Assembly (NCBI GenBank): GCA_016873165.1
Contig: VGXV01000010.1
Location: 29,375 to 93,374 of the forward strand
Source: Planctomycetota bacterium
GTDB taxonomy: Bacteria; Planctomycetota; Brocadiia; Brocadiales; Brocadiaceae
Reading direction: 5' to 3'
DNA: 64,000 nucleotides
Positions within the stretch are counted from its first letter, which is position 1. Every line of letters begins with the position of its first letter. This document shows, piece by piece, positions 55,620-64,000 of the stretch. The notes beneath the pieces are model-generated. The model saw nothing but the letters and a program-made list of their open reading frames with translations. It did no database searches and was not told the DNA's origin. The position numbers were made by a program, and so were the translations under genes.

Positions 55620-56009
55620 ATGCTTGTTTTATTACAAGCGGCAGGAACGGGAAAAGGATCTCCTGGCGGGATGATGTCTTTATTGCTTCCATTTATACTT
55701 ATGTTTGTGGTAATGTATTTTTTAATACTGAGACCCCAGAAGAAAAAGGAGAAGGAGCGTAAGGCGTTATTATCCCGCATACGAAAGAATGACAAGGTTG
55801 TCACTGCGGGGGGAATTCACGGGGTAATTACCTCTGTACGGGAGAATGAGGTGGTTATTCGCATTGACGATTCAAAAGATGTTAAAATTAAGGTCGACAG
55901 GAATTCGGTTGTTACGGTATTAGAAGCTTCGCAAGAAGATGAGACGGAAGAAGATGCTCAAGCGACAGCATCGGAAAATAAGGAAGGCGAAAGCAAGGAA
56001 AAGAAATAG
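55620..56009 (+). CDS. yajC: Preprotein translocase subunit YajC
   Basis: 129 residues. One membrane helix (SLLLPFILMFVVMYFLILRP), then the conserved KKEKERKALLSRIRKNDKVV, TAGGIHGVI and VDRNSV segment, and an acidic tail. YajC joins SecDF at the Sec translocon. ATG 55620 has a strong GAGGAGGG, so it is preferred to the upstream ATG at 55602. secDF starts 80 bases later. Confidence 0.95.
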   Translation: MLVLLQAAGTGKGSPGGMMSLLLPFILMFVVMYFLILRPQKKKEKERKALLSRIRKNDKVVTAGGIHGVITSVRENEVVIRIDDSKDVKIKVDRNSVVTVLEASQEDETEEDAQATASENKEGESKEKK

Positions 56010-56089
56010 ATTTTTATCTTTTGTTGTATGGATTTGACAAATTTTTATGAACAACGGAAAGGGAGCCGTTTGAGGAGACGGAAACGGAA

Positions 56090-59000
56090 ATGGGAAAAAA
56101 CTTAAGGTGGAAGATACCTCTCATTGTGATAGTCATTGCTATCGGATTTATGATCTTATATCCACCAGCGGAAAAGGTCTTAAAGAGAGAGATTGTAAAA
56201 GAAGTAGATGGCAGAGTTATTGAAAGCAAAACAGTAGAGAAATCCTGGTCAAATTTTTTAGTAACGAATCCTGTTCTCCGTGAAACAATCATCGGCGAGG
56301 AAGTTGACAAAGATGGCAAAAAGATACGCACAAAATCCGTTGAATACTATACAAAAGGGAAAATCAAACTGGGACTGGACCTCAAGGGAGGTTCGGAATT
56401 GTTGTATAAAGTCCGCGTGGATGACAGAGAAGACCGGCCGGGGATCACAAAAGAAATTATTGAGGTACTGAAGAAAAGGATCGATCCTCAGGGAGTGATG
56501 GAGTACAGGATTCAGGAACAGGGTCACCGGAGAATACTGATTCAGGTGCCAGGAGCGACGAGAGACGAGACGGAAAGTTTGAAAAACCGCATAACCAGAT
56601 TGGGAAAGCTGGAATTTCGGTTGGCTGCAAGCGCTGATAGCACCGAATATAAAGATGCGATGGAAGGGAAAAACGTTTCCGGATATTATAAACACTGGAT
56701 GCGGAAACGCAAAGGTGAAGCCGGTGAGGAGGGGAAATGGATTCTCGTGAGAAATACAACGGAAATTACGGGGGAACATTTATCCAGAATATATCCGGAT
56801 ACAAAAGGCATAGAGCCTGTGGTTGGTTTCGAGTTTGATGCTGCGGGAAAAGCAAAATTCGGGCAGGTTACTGAAAGAAACATTGGCAAACCGTTGGCAA
56901 TTATACTGGATGGAATATTATATTCTGCGCCAACAATACGTGACCGCATACCGGGAAAAGGTATTATCGAAGGAAGTTTTACGCAGGATGAGGTAAATGA
57001 GCTTATTGCAACGATGAGGGCGGGAAGCCTTCCGGCTGACCTGGAACTGGAAATGGAGACCATGGTTGGGCCTAGCCTGGGAAAGGATTCCATCAATAAA
57101 GGGTTAATGGCGGGCATCATTGGGGGAATTTTTTGTGTCCTGTTTATAGGTATTTATTATTTAGGCATAGGGTGGGTTGCAAATTTTGCAAACGCCCTGA
57201 ACATATTTTTAATTGTTGGGACAATGGCGTTGCTTAACGCAACGATGACTCTTCCGGGCATCGCAGGATTAGTTCTTATGATAGGAATGGGCATAGATGC
57301 AAACGTTCTTATTTATGAAAGAATTCGTGAGGAAAAAGCAAAAGGAAAGCCTATTCGTGCCGCGGTGAAAGCTGGCTATCAAAAGGCTTTTTCCGCCATT
57401 TTCGATTCCAACATTACAACATTAATCACCGGTGTGATTCTCGCCTCGGTCGGCACCGGGCCGGTAAAAGGTTTTGCATGGACGTTGATCATCGGTTTGA
57501 TAATAAACTTATTTACCGCAATATTTGTTACGAGAGCAATATATGAATTGTTTATGGATTTCAAATGGGTGAAGAGTTTTTCCATGATGAGGCTGATTGG
57601 TGTGCCGAATGTAAAATTCCTTAGTGCGCGGCATATCTTATTTATTATTTCCGGAGTAGTGGTTATTGGCGGGATGACTTTTTTTGTTGTTCGGGGGAAT
57701 AAAAAATATGACATCGATTTTACCGGAGGAACTCTTGTACATTTACACCTGAAGAAAGAAACAACCCCTGGTTTTATCAGAAAATCATTAAAAGATACGG
57801 GTTATGATGAAGCTGAAGTGCAGAGCATATGGGCCGGAGAGAATCTGACTCAGTTTGTTTCAGAAGCCGATGAATTTGGGATCAGGATTAAAGAACTGAA
57901 CGAAGAAAAAGAAAAACAAAAAATCGTTGCCGATATAAGCAACGCCTTTGGACAAACAGGATCATTTCAAGGCATTGATTTTATAAAACCAACAGTTTTT
58001 AATTTGAAATTGCAAAAACCAATAGAAGAACTGGCAATGCAGAAAAATCTGAAACAGGCGGGATATAGCGCAGAAGATGTAGAATCAATAACACCGGTTA
58101 ATGTGCTTGCCAATAAATATTCAATAAACATTGCCGGGATCAATGAAGAGAAAGAACAGTTACGCTTGATGGGAGAAATTGTAGGCGAATTGAAGGACGT
58201 CCTTGCATTTCAGGAATTCAGGATAACGCTGGGTGATGTCGCCGAAACGCTGCAGGCTCAAATGGCAGTTCCTTTTATAGAGATTGATACAAACAAACCG
58301 ATTGATCCGGTACTGTTAAATATTGAGTTGCATGGTAAGGGATTTGATAACGTTAAGGTGATGGAACGACCGGGAAATGAAAAAGGGAGCAATGCGAATA
58401 AACTAAGAATTGAAGGGCCGGGAACGGTTTTGCAAAATATAAAACAATCAGTGAAGGAAGTGATTTCTTTGCCGGTGGTTTATTGTGATGCGTCTGACTC
58501 TGCGGTAAGTCTGGAACTAAAGGAAAAAATCAGCAAGTCTGATTTTATAAGCATGGTGAGCAAAATCAGGGAGATTAAAAATGCGGTGAAAAGCATTTAT
58601 ACCCTGAATGCGCCGGCACAAACATTTGCAATACACCTGAAGCCGCTGAGCGCTGAAAAGATACAGGAAAAAATTAAAGAGGATATTATAGGCAAATTCA
58701 AAGACAACCTGTACGAGGAGAGGATAAATGTAACATTTGAGGAGGTCGGTGCGTATCAATACAACATGATTTTATCGAAACCACTCGGAAAGGAAACGCT
58801 AGAAAAAATTTTGGATTCCACCGGGCACGCAGGTTTGTTAGCAGGAAACCTGGCAGTGGACAAAGAATATCAAACCGTTACGATAGCCTTTAACGAGCAA
58901 CAAAATATAGGAAGTGTGCAAGATGCAATTCAAAAAGCATTTATAATTCCATCTCCGCTCAAGAGGATTGTCAGCATTGGTTCCACTGTGGCAGATGAAA

Positions 59001-59575
59001 TGAAGAGCCGTGCTATTTTAGGGGTATTCTTTGCATGTGTTGCGATTATATTTTATGTATGGTTTCGCTTCGGAGATTTCAAGTTTGGTTCTGCGGCGAT
59101 TATTGCAGTTATACATGATATTCTCATTACGCTGGGCGTTGTTGCAGTGGCGGATTCCTTATTTGGCAACATGAAAATTGACAGTTCAATGGTTGCGGCA
59201 TTTCTTACCGTGGTAGGATATTCACTCAATGATACAATAATTGTCTTTGACAGGATAAGGGAAAATATGGGAGGACATGGCAGGATATTAAATGCGCAGC
59301 TCATTAACGAAAGTATTAACCAGACTTTGAGCCGTACCTTATTGACAGGTGTTACAACCATTGGCGTGTTGTTTTCGTTGTTTTTCCTGGGTGGCGCTGA
59401 AATTCACGGATTTGCGTTTGTTATGTTAACAGGTATTATCGTTGGTACGTATTCTACTATATTCATTGCTACTCCGTTATTGCTCAGAGGGTATTCAACA
59501 TCAAAAGCAAATTCTGCCGTGCAAAAACAAAAAGGGCAAATAAAAGGCAAGATAGCATCAACGCAAAATGCATAA
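56090..59575 (+). CDS. secDF: Fused SecD-SecF protein translocase subunit
   Basis: 1161 residues, a single-chain SecDF. The SecD half (about 1-500) has helix 1, the periplasmic P1 domain (LGLDLKGGSELLYKV, RIDPQGVMEYRIQEQG) and five helices with GIAGLVLMIGMGIDANVLIY. The SecF half begins at about residue 505 (DIDFTGGTL) and ends with VVGYSLNDTIIVFDRIREN. Proton-driven SecDF pulls proteins out of the Sec channel. The periplasmic part of the SecF half, about residues 545-980, is several times longer than the usual about 100 residues and repeats similar segments, suggesting duplicated subdomains. Confidence 0.95.
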   Translation: MGKNLRWKIPLIVIVIAIGFMILYPPAEKVLKREIVKEVDGRVIESKTVEKSWSNFLVTNPVLRETIIGEEVDKDGKKIRTKSVEYYTKGKIKLGLDLKGGSELLYKVRVDDREDRPGITKEIIEVLKKRIDPQGVMEYRIQEQGHRRILIQVPGATRDETESLKNRITRLGKLEFRLAASADSTEYKDAMEGKNVSGYYKHWMRKRKGEAGEEGKWILVRNTTEITGEHLSRIYPDTKGIEPVVGFEFDAAGKAKFGQVTERNIGKPLAIILDGILYSAPTIRDRIPGKGIIEGSFTQDEVNELIATMRAGSLPADLELEMETMVGPSLGKDSINKGLMAGIIGGIFCVLFIGIYYLGIGWVANFANALNIFLIVGTMALLNATMTLPGIAGLVLMIGMGIDANVLIYERIREEKAKGKPIRAAVKAGYQKAFSAIFDSNITTLITGVILASVGTGPVKGFAWTLIIGLIINLFTAIFVTRAIYELFMDFKWVKSFSMMRLIGVPNVKFLSARHILFIISGVVVIGGMTFFVVRGNKKYDIDFTGGTLVHLHLKKETTPGFIRKSLKDTGYDEAEVQSIWAGENLTQFVSEADEFGIRIKELNEEKEKQKIVADISNAFGQTGSFQGIDFIKPTVFNLKLQKPIEELAMQKNLKQAGYSAEDVESITPVNVLANKYSINIAGINEEKEQLRLMGEIVGELKDVLAFQEFRITLGDVAETLQAQMAVPFIEIDTNKPIDPVLLNIELHGKGFDNVKVMERPGNEKGSNANKLRIEGPGTVLQNIKQSVKEVISLPVVYCDASDSAVSLELKEKISKSDFISMVSKIREIKNAVKSIYTLNAPAQTFAIHLKPLSAEKIQEKIKEDIIGKFKDNLYEERINVTFEEVGAYQYNMILSKPLGKETLEKILDSTGHAGLLAGNLAVDKEYQTVTIAFNEQQNIGSVQDAIQKAFIIPSPLKRIVSIGSTVADEMKSRAILGVFFACVAIIFYVWFRFGDFKFGSAAIIAVIHDILITLGVVAVADSLFGNMKIDSSMVAAFLTVVGYSLNDTIIVFDRIRENMGGHGRILNAQLINESINQTLSRTLLTGVTTIGVLFSLFFLGGAEIHGFAFVMLTGIIVGTYSTIFIATPLLLRGYSTSKANSAVQKQKGQIKGKIASTQNA

Positions 59576-59748
59576 CAAATGCTGGTCTTTGAAGGCAGAC
59601 ACGCGGGGTAAGTCTGAGAAGTGAATGTTGTGGGAAAATACGTATCTGTTATGATGGGTTGGTAAAATTTTTTTGTAAAATTTAAGAAAGGACTCTGTTT
59701 TCGTTTTAGGTTTTCATTCCTGCGGCAGCAAAAGAAAGGGATAAAGTT

Positions 59749-60501
59749 ATGAAAAGAGATGTACAGGTTGGTGTTATCTTGGGAGTGATTATTCTGGCAA
59801 TTATCGGAGTTTTTCTTAGCACAAGAACAAGCGTGAAAGAGCCTATTATTCCTATTCCTGAAATAGAAAATGGCGCTCAACTCAATTTATTGAGCATCAA
59901 TGAATTGCCAAAGAATCCGGTGGGCACATCGCAGGAGGAACCGGAAGCGCAAGAATATGTAGTTGAGGGAGAACTGAAGAATACGGGCGTTGCTGAAGAT
60001 AAAATTGCTGCCGGCAATGAAAAACAGGATGCAGTGATCAAAGGACAGGAACCTAAAACAGAAAACATTCGACAGGAAGAAAAACCTGCCGCAAATGTAG
60101 TTACCTATAAGGTGCAAGAGAGAGATAACCTTCGTAAGATTGCCCGGAAATATTACGGAAATGAGGATAAATGGCTGGTGATTTTTAACGCAAACCAGGA
60201 TAAAATTTACGATCGCAACAATCTTCGTGTCGGTACGGAACTCATTATACCCAATAAGGAAACAGTTTCTCAAGCTACGGATGGGAGACAAAGTACCCGG
60301 TTGGTTTCGCATGAAGTCACAGAACAGACAGCAAATGCAAAAAAGCATGTGGTAGAGGATGGAGATTCATTGTATAAAATAGCGGTAAAGTATTACAATG
60401 ACGGATCAAAATGGAAAAAAATATTGGATGCCAATAAGGGGAATATTAAAAAAAACAATGTGTTAAAAACTGGTCAGGAATTAATTATTCCTGACTTGTA
60501 A
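59749..60501 (+). CDS. Membrane-anchored protein with two LysM domains
   Basis: 250 residues. One N-terminal helix (VGVILGVIILAIIGVFL), an acidic linker, then two LysM domains: about 115-165 (YKVQERDNLRKIARKYYGNE, RNNLRVGTELIIP) and about 200-250 (VVEDGDSLYKIAVKYYNDGS, VLKTGQELIIPDL). LysM binds peptidoglycan glycan chains, so the protein probably ties the inner membrane to the wall. GGGATAAAG upstream is the ribosome binding site. The PQQ-propeller gene follows after 21 bases. Confidence 0.85.
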   Translation: MKRDVQVGVILGVIILAIIGVFLSTRTSVKEPIIPIPEIENGAQLNLLSINELPKNPVGTSQEEPEAQEYVVEGELKNTGVAEDKIAAGNEKQDAVIKGQEPKTENIRQEEKPAANVVTYKVQERDNLRKIARKYYGNEDKWLVIFNANQDKIYDRNNLRVGTELIIPNKETVSQATDGRQSTRLVSHEVTEQTANAKKHVVEDGDSLYKIAVKYYNDGSKWKKILDANKGNIKKNNVLKTGQELIIPDL

Positions 60502-60522
60502 AGAAAATAAGGAAATGAATAA

Positions 60523-61665
60523 ATGAAAGGTAATAAAAATTATGTAAAAATCCTGATGCTTGGGTTTCACTTTCTCATGTTTGTTGGCATATTCCATTGT
60601 GTAGGATCGGACACAATGTATGCCGCAGATAACAGCAGTGCCTTTCCTATGTTTAAATACAACAGAGAAAGAACTGGTAAAGTGTCCGTTGAGGGGCCTT
60701 CTAAAAATGAATTAAAGTGGTATATTTCCAGCGCTGGAGAAATATGGTCAACCCCGTTAATTACTGAAGAAGGAAACATTTATGTTACAAGTACAGATGG
60801 CAACTTGTTGGCGGTATCACCGGAAGGGAAAGTATTATGGGTGTTTAAATCCGGCGATGAGATATATACAACGCCTGCAATAGGGGAAAATGGGGATGTT
60901 TATTTCGGTTCCGTGGATGGAAATCTGTATGCAGTTAATTCTCAGGGGAAAATGAAATGGAAATTCAGCGTGAATAATGCCATTCATTCCTCACCGGTGA
61001 CGGATGAAGAAGGCAATATTTATTTTGGCGCGTATGACGGCAATGTTTATGCCGTCAATAACCAGGGGAAACTTTTATGGAAATTTAAAACAGGGGCGGA
61101 AATTATGACCGCTTCTCCTGCTATTGGACAAAATGTGGCAATTTATATCGGGTCTTGGGATAAACACCTGTATGCTTTAAAAAAAGACGGTAGTCTGATC
61201 TGGAAATTTCAGACAGAAGACAAAATTGACGCGTCTCCTGCAATTGGTGAAGGAGTAATATATATTGCCGACGTAAACGGAAAATTGTATGCCATTAATT
61301 TGGACGGAACGTTAAAGTGGGGATTCGATCTCGGCTCCCGCACGCATTCCTCACCGGCGCTATGCTCTGACGGAACTATTTGCATCGGCACACATGATGG
61401 AAATCTATGTGCGGTAAAGAATAACGGGAGTTTGAAATGGAAGTTTAAAACAGAAAAACCAGTTACTGCGACTCCAACTGTTGATATAAATGATGTTATC
61501 TACGTGGGATCATGGGATGGGAAGTTATATGCTATAAAGAATGACGGCACTCTTAAATGGGAACTTGCATTGGGAAGTTCGTTGCTTTCTTCTCCGGCAA
61601 TAGATTCCAGGAACAATATTTATATTGGTTGCGTGGATTGGCGGCTTTACGCAGTCGGTCAATAG
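60523..61665 (+). CDS. Exported PQQ-like (BamB-type) beta-propeller
   Basis: 380 residues. Signal segment (LMLGFHFLMFVGIFHCVG), then about eight repeats of about 40 residues with the pattern SPAIG-xx-xIYIGSxDGxLYAV and LKWKFxT (for example NVAIYIGSWDKHLYALKKDG, GDVYFGSVDGNLYAVNSQGK). This is a WD/PQQ-like propeller. It lacks evidence for a PQQ-dehydrogenase active site, so a structural or outer-membrane-assembly role is more likely. A second secreted propeller (SBBP) lies at the other window end. Confidence 0.85.
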   Translation: MKGNKNYVKILMLGFHFLMFVGIFHCVGSDTMYAADNSSAFPMFKYNRERTGKVSVEGPSKNELKWYISSAGEIWSTPLITEEGNIYVTSTDGNLLAVSPEGKVLWVFKSGDEIYTTPAIGENGDVYFGSVDGNLYAVNSQGKMKWKFSVNNAIHSSPVTDEEGNIYFGAYDGNVYAVNNQGKLLWKFKTGAEIMTASPAIGQNVAIYIGSWDKHLYALKKDGSLIWKFQTEDKIDASPAIGEGVIYIADVNGKLYAINLDGTLKWGFDLGSRTHSSPALCSDGTICIGTHDGNLCAVKNNGSLKWKFKTEKPVTATPTVDINDVIYVGSWDGKLYAIKNDGTLKWELALGSSLLSSPAIDSRNNIYIGCVDWRLYAVGQ

Positions 61666-61827
61666 ATTTTAAAATATACAGAGAAGCATGATTTTGGTAC
61701 AATTATTTTTAATAAAGTAAGTGATAATTTAATTAATAGCTTAGAGAAATATATACTGCGTAAATGATACAAAGTTTTTAAAGTGTTGTTCGTTGTTGTG
61801 TATATTTCCCCTTTACAGGAGAAAGAT

Positions 61828-63051
61828 ATGATTGGAATATCAAAATTATATTGCGGAACGGTTGAGCCTTCTGATGCTTTGAGATATGGAAGGGAATCAA
61901 AAAAACTTCCGTCACATTTATTGCAATTTTCTAAAGATAAAAAACCGGTTGTTGTCTGGAATGTCGGCCAGAGATGCAATTTGAAGTGCATACATTGTTA
62001 TTCTCAATCAAAAGATATTGAATATCCCAACGAATTATCCACGAAAGAAGCAAAGGCAATGCTGGATGACATTGCCGAATATGGAGCGCCTGTAATTCTT
62101 TTTTCCGGCGGAGAACCGTTAATGCGGCCAGACCTTCTCGAATTGATCGGATATGCCAAATCCAAAGGGTTACGCGCGGTGATAAGCACTAACGGGACGT
62201 TGATTACAAAGGAAAAGGCGAATGAATTGAAAAAGTTCGGACTTTCGTATGTTGGAATAAGCCTGGACGGGTTAAAGGATACAAATGACCGGTTTCGGGG
62301 CGTTCCGGGGGCATTCGATCTGGCGATAGAAGGGATAAGAAATTGCATGGCCGCCGGAATAAAAGTTGGTTTGCGGTTTACTATCAATAAACGAAATGCG
62401 CATGATATTCCCGGAATATTCCAGCTTATTGAAAAAGAAAATATCCCTCGTGTATGCTTTTATCATTTAGTATATTCGGGAAGAGGGTCTAACCTGATTG
62501 AAGAAGATCTTTCTCACGAAGAGACACGCAAAGTGGTTGATCTGATAATGAATAAAACAAAAGAATCCCACGGCAGAGGAAAGAAAATAGAAGTGCTTAC
62601 CGTAGATAACCACGCAGACGGCCCCTATGTTTATTTACGACTTTTAAAGGAAGATCCGAAGAGGGCGAAGGAGGTATTGGAACTTCTTCAGTGGAACGAA
62701 GGAAATAGTTCTGGAAAAGGATTGGCCTGTATTAGCTGGGATGGTGAAGTTCACGCAGACCAATTCTGGAGACAGTATTCATTTGGAAACATAAAGAAAA
62801 GAAAATTCAGCGAAATATGGGAAGATACATCAAATGAACTGATGGCAAAACTCAAAAACAAAAATCCCTATATAAAAGGACGTTGTTCCAAATGCAAATG
62901 GCTTAACATCTGTAGCGGAAACTTCAGGGCAAGGGCAGAGGCATATTACGGCGATATGTGGGAACATGATCCTGCATGCTATTTAACAGATGAAGAAATC
63001 GGTTCTGAAACAAAAGTCACGAAGGGGAAAAAACAAAAAGTGATGGTATAG
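61828..63051 (+). CDS. ahbC: AhbC-type radical SAM haem biosynthesis enzyme
   Basis: 407 residues from the ATG at 61828, chosen because GGAG lies 7 bases ahead and the family opens MIGISKLYCGTVEPSD. Radical SAM motif CNLKCIHCYSQ at about residue 51; SPASM-type C-terminal Cys group (CSKCKWLNICSGNFRARAEA, with DPACYL). AhbC removes two acetate groups from 12,18-didecarboxysirohaem to give Fe-coproporphyrin III, in the oxygen-independent sirohaem route. It is similar to NirJ of haem d1 synthesis, which is the main alternative. An anammox cell, very rich in haem c, would need it. Confidence 0.85.
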   Translation: MIGISKLYCGTVEPSDALRYGRESKKLPSHLLQFSKDKKPVVVWNVGQRCNLKCIHCYSQSKDIEYPNELSTKEAKAMLDDIAEYGAPVILFSGGEPLMRPDLLELIGYAKSKGLRAVISTNGTLITKEKANELKKFGLSYVGISLDGLKDTNDRFRGVPGAFDLAIEGIRNCMAAGIKVGLRFTINKRNAHDIPGIFQLIEKENIPRVCFYHLVYSGRGSNLIEEDLSHEETRKVVDLIMNKTKESHGRGKKIEVLTVDNHADGPYVYLRLLKEDPKRAKEVLELLQWNEGNSSGKGLACISWDGEVHADQFWRQYSFGNIKKRKFSEIWEDTSNELMAKLKNKNPYIKGRCSKCKWLNICSGNFRARAEAYYGDMWEHDPACYLTDEEIGSETKVTKGKKQKVMV

Positions 63052-63303
63052 CAAAACAAATATGGTTTTCGAAACATTAAACAGAGTATTCCTTTTACAA
63101 ATAGAAATACCCTTCGACTCCGCTCAGGGTGACAATAAAAGTCATCTATGAAAAACATGTCATGCTGAGCGGAGTCGAAGCATATTATAGTATAAAACTT
63201 TCGAAAACCAGATGCTTTTAACTATATAAAGAACGAGAGTAAAACAGATCAGGTACAGTGAAGAACAGAAGTATATAGGAAAGATGTTATATGGAGATGT
63301 TCT
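63052..63303. repeat. Repeat-containing gap with TGAGCGGAGTCGAAG hairpin
   Basis: 63110-63183 is an inverted repeat: CCCTTCGACTCCGCTCAGGG against GTCATGCTGAGCGGAGTCGA and AGCA. CTTTCGAAAACCAGAT follows at about 63199, as in the blocks at 22862 and 32925. The rest is the leader of the HEPN remnant with GGAG near 63295. Confidence 0.65.
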
Positions 63304-63717
63304 GTGAGTACCGAAGACGTTCGCCGGATTCAGCGGTTTAATCATTTTTCTCAAGCTAAAAGAAGCAATCGAATTAGCGCAGCAGCGTGAGCTATCCGGC
63401 CTTGAAGAGCAAGGCCTCATTCAGGCGTCGAATTTACTCATGAACTGGCATGGAACATTCTGAAAGATTTTCTTGAAAGCCGTGGAACCGGCAATCTTTA
63501 TGGATCAAAAGACACCACACGCAAGGCTTTTAAAAAGGGTCTGATTGAAAAAGGCGAGGTATGGATGGATATGATAAAAAGCCGGAATCTGACTTCGCAT
63601 ACCTACAACGAAGATATTGCCAGCGCAATTGTGAGCGCTGTTTGTAGCACGTACTTTGCCGAATTTGAGCGATTTCATGCGATATTTGAAGCTCTTAAGC
63701 ATAGAGAGCCGGCATGA
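63304..63717 (+). pseudogene. HI0074-type HEPN protein, frameshifted
   Basis: Starting at GTG 63304 the frame reads STEDVRRIQRFNHFSQA. The family sequence continues in a second frame (LKLKEAIELAQQRELSGLEE, then QGLIQA) and in a third from about 63427 (EFTHELAWNILKDFLESRGT to the TGA at 63715-63717). At least two small indels, near 63350 and 63427, break it. The HEPN ribonuclease motif R-x4-H is still visible (KSRNLTSHTYNED). In intact loci this is the toxin or substrate-binding partner of a minimal nucleotidyltransferase. Confidence 0.75.
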
Positions 63718-63789
63718 AATTTGGGCTGAAAGACTCCGTCATCGAAAAAATCTGTGATGTCTTTGCGAAGTATCCACCAATAGAAAAAG
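63714..63789 (+). pseudogene. Minimal nucleotidyltransferase (MNT), truncated
   Basis: ATG at 63714 overlaps the HEPN stop in ATGA, the standard HEPN-MNT arrangement. About 25 codons remain (MKFGLKDSVIEKICDVFAKY). The family continues with a GSRARG-type catalytic motif that is lost here, because the sequence switches at about 63790 into a GGGAGCATTCCC element. The frame runs on to 63902 only by chance. Confidence 0.75.
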
Positions 63790-63872
63790 GGGAGCATTCC
63801 CAATTTTTTGTAAAATGTGGAGGTATTATGCGGGGGATAAACCACCCGCGCTACGACACATATTGCATGGTA
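63790..63872. mobile_element. GGGAGCATTCCC element, 5-prime part only
   Basis: Same sequence as the start of 40995-41134 (GGGAGCATTCCCAATTTTTT, then GTGGAGGTATTATGCGGGGG) up to ATTGCATGGTA. After this TA the sequence leaves the element and enters the transposon end. Confidence 0.8.
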
Positions 63873-64000
63873 GTGTCTCGTCAACTTTCAAGTGTCGGAT
63901 AAAGACGAGATAGTTTTATCCTGGCCTTTTCGGCAGTGAATTGCCAATTGACCTTAGCATTTTTGTTGTTTCTGGATTTCTGCCATGCTGCCACCTCTTT
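63871..64000 (-). mobile_element. End of an IS630-like insertion sequence
   Basis: The junction falls at a TA dinucleotide (63871-63872) where the intact MITE reads ATGGTAGCGCC. IS630/Tc1-mariner elements insert at TA, which fits. The new sequence starts GTGTCTCGTCAACTTTCAAG. The rest of the element lies outside the window. Confidence 0.6.
63881..64000 (-). CDS. C-terminus of an IS630-like transposase, partial
   Basis: 39 codons on the minus strand, stop TGA at 63883-63881. The translation (KEVAAWQKSRNNKNAKVNWQ, then FTAEKARIKLSRLYPTLES) matches the last segment of IS630-family transposases as I remember them, where NW(Q/M)FT(T/V)xxAR and K(L/M)xRxYP are conserved. No catalytic residues are within the window, so family choice rests on this tail and the TA junction. 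Confidence 0.6.
   Translation of the reverse strand, partial: KEVAAWQKSRNNKNAKVNWQFTAEKARIKLSRLYPTLES

Noticed and set aside
60523..61665. PQQ-dependent alcohol dehydrogenase
   Set aside because: Only about 380 residues with regular propeller repeats; no dehydrogenase catalytic motifs or vicinal Cys pair are seen.
63714..63902. 62-codon open frame
   Set aside because: Only the first 25 codons are MNT-like. The remainder is chance translation of the repeat and the IS end.

Overview
The window reads as a chromosomal segment of a moderately low-GC planctomycete, most likely an anammox bacterium of the Brocadiales. The support is indirect: no hydrazine or ladderane gene is present. It rests on a fused SecDF with a greatly enlarged SecF periplasmic part, a TPR protein carrying an RNA-polymerase alpha C-terminal domain, AhbC of the siroheme-dependent haem route, hopanoid cyclitol-ether genes (hpnN, hpnK, hpnI, hpnJ), and many small nested repeats. 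The genus cannot be fixed from the sequence.

Layout. 1-3.8 kb (minus strand): an edge-truncated secreted beta-propeller (SBBP) protein and an AT-rich DUF1828-type gene pair. 4.2-9.2 kb: orphan hutU, phhB, recG, and a PIN/Phd toxin-antitoxin module in reversed gene order. 9.4-20.5 kb: an uncharacterised co-directional envelope cluster of two lipoproteins, a TPR/PEGA membrane protein, a PEGA-FGE protein, a small exported protein, a MotA/TolQ/ExbB channel, an Hsp70-like/FHA protein, and two von Willebrand A proteins whose single membrane helix begins with an Asp, as in ExbD/TolR. 20.5-26.3 kb: a MacA/MacB-type exporter and an MsbA-type ABC transporter. The tight spacing suggests the 9.4-26.3 kb genes were once one transcription unit, now split by repeat insertions.

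26.6-29.9 kb is a decayed defence island: a PLD-helicase fragment, two copies of a DNA methylase tail, DUF559, an intact AlbA_2/ATPase protein and a truncated DprA-like gene. 30-37.7 kb holds the hopanoid head-group genes. 38-41.9 kb has a sensor kinase, a ScdA_N-type small protein and a dense repeat block. 41.9-49 kb carries a ComM-type ATPase, a B12-radical SAM enzyme, a polyprenyl-phosphate sugar transferase and three minus-strand envelope genes. 49.5-63 kb is mostly housekeeping: TPR-alphaCTD, ruvAB, queH, SpoIID-like, tgt-yajC-secDF, LysM, PQQ-propeller, ahbC. The right edge has a HEPN/MNT toxin-antitoxin pair destroyed by frameshifts, a MITE-like element and an IS630-like transposon end.

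The two most notable things are (i) the 9.4-20.5 kb cluster, which looks like a proton-motive-force-driven envelope machine in which VWA proteins replace ExbD/TolR, and (ii) several families of miniature inverted-repeat elements. The first family has three copies with near-identical termini, exact 8-bp target duplications and unrelated interiors. One insertion in each of two families can be proven because an uninterrupted copy of the target repeat is also in the window.
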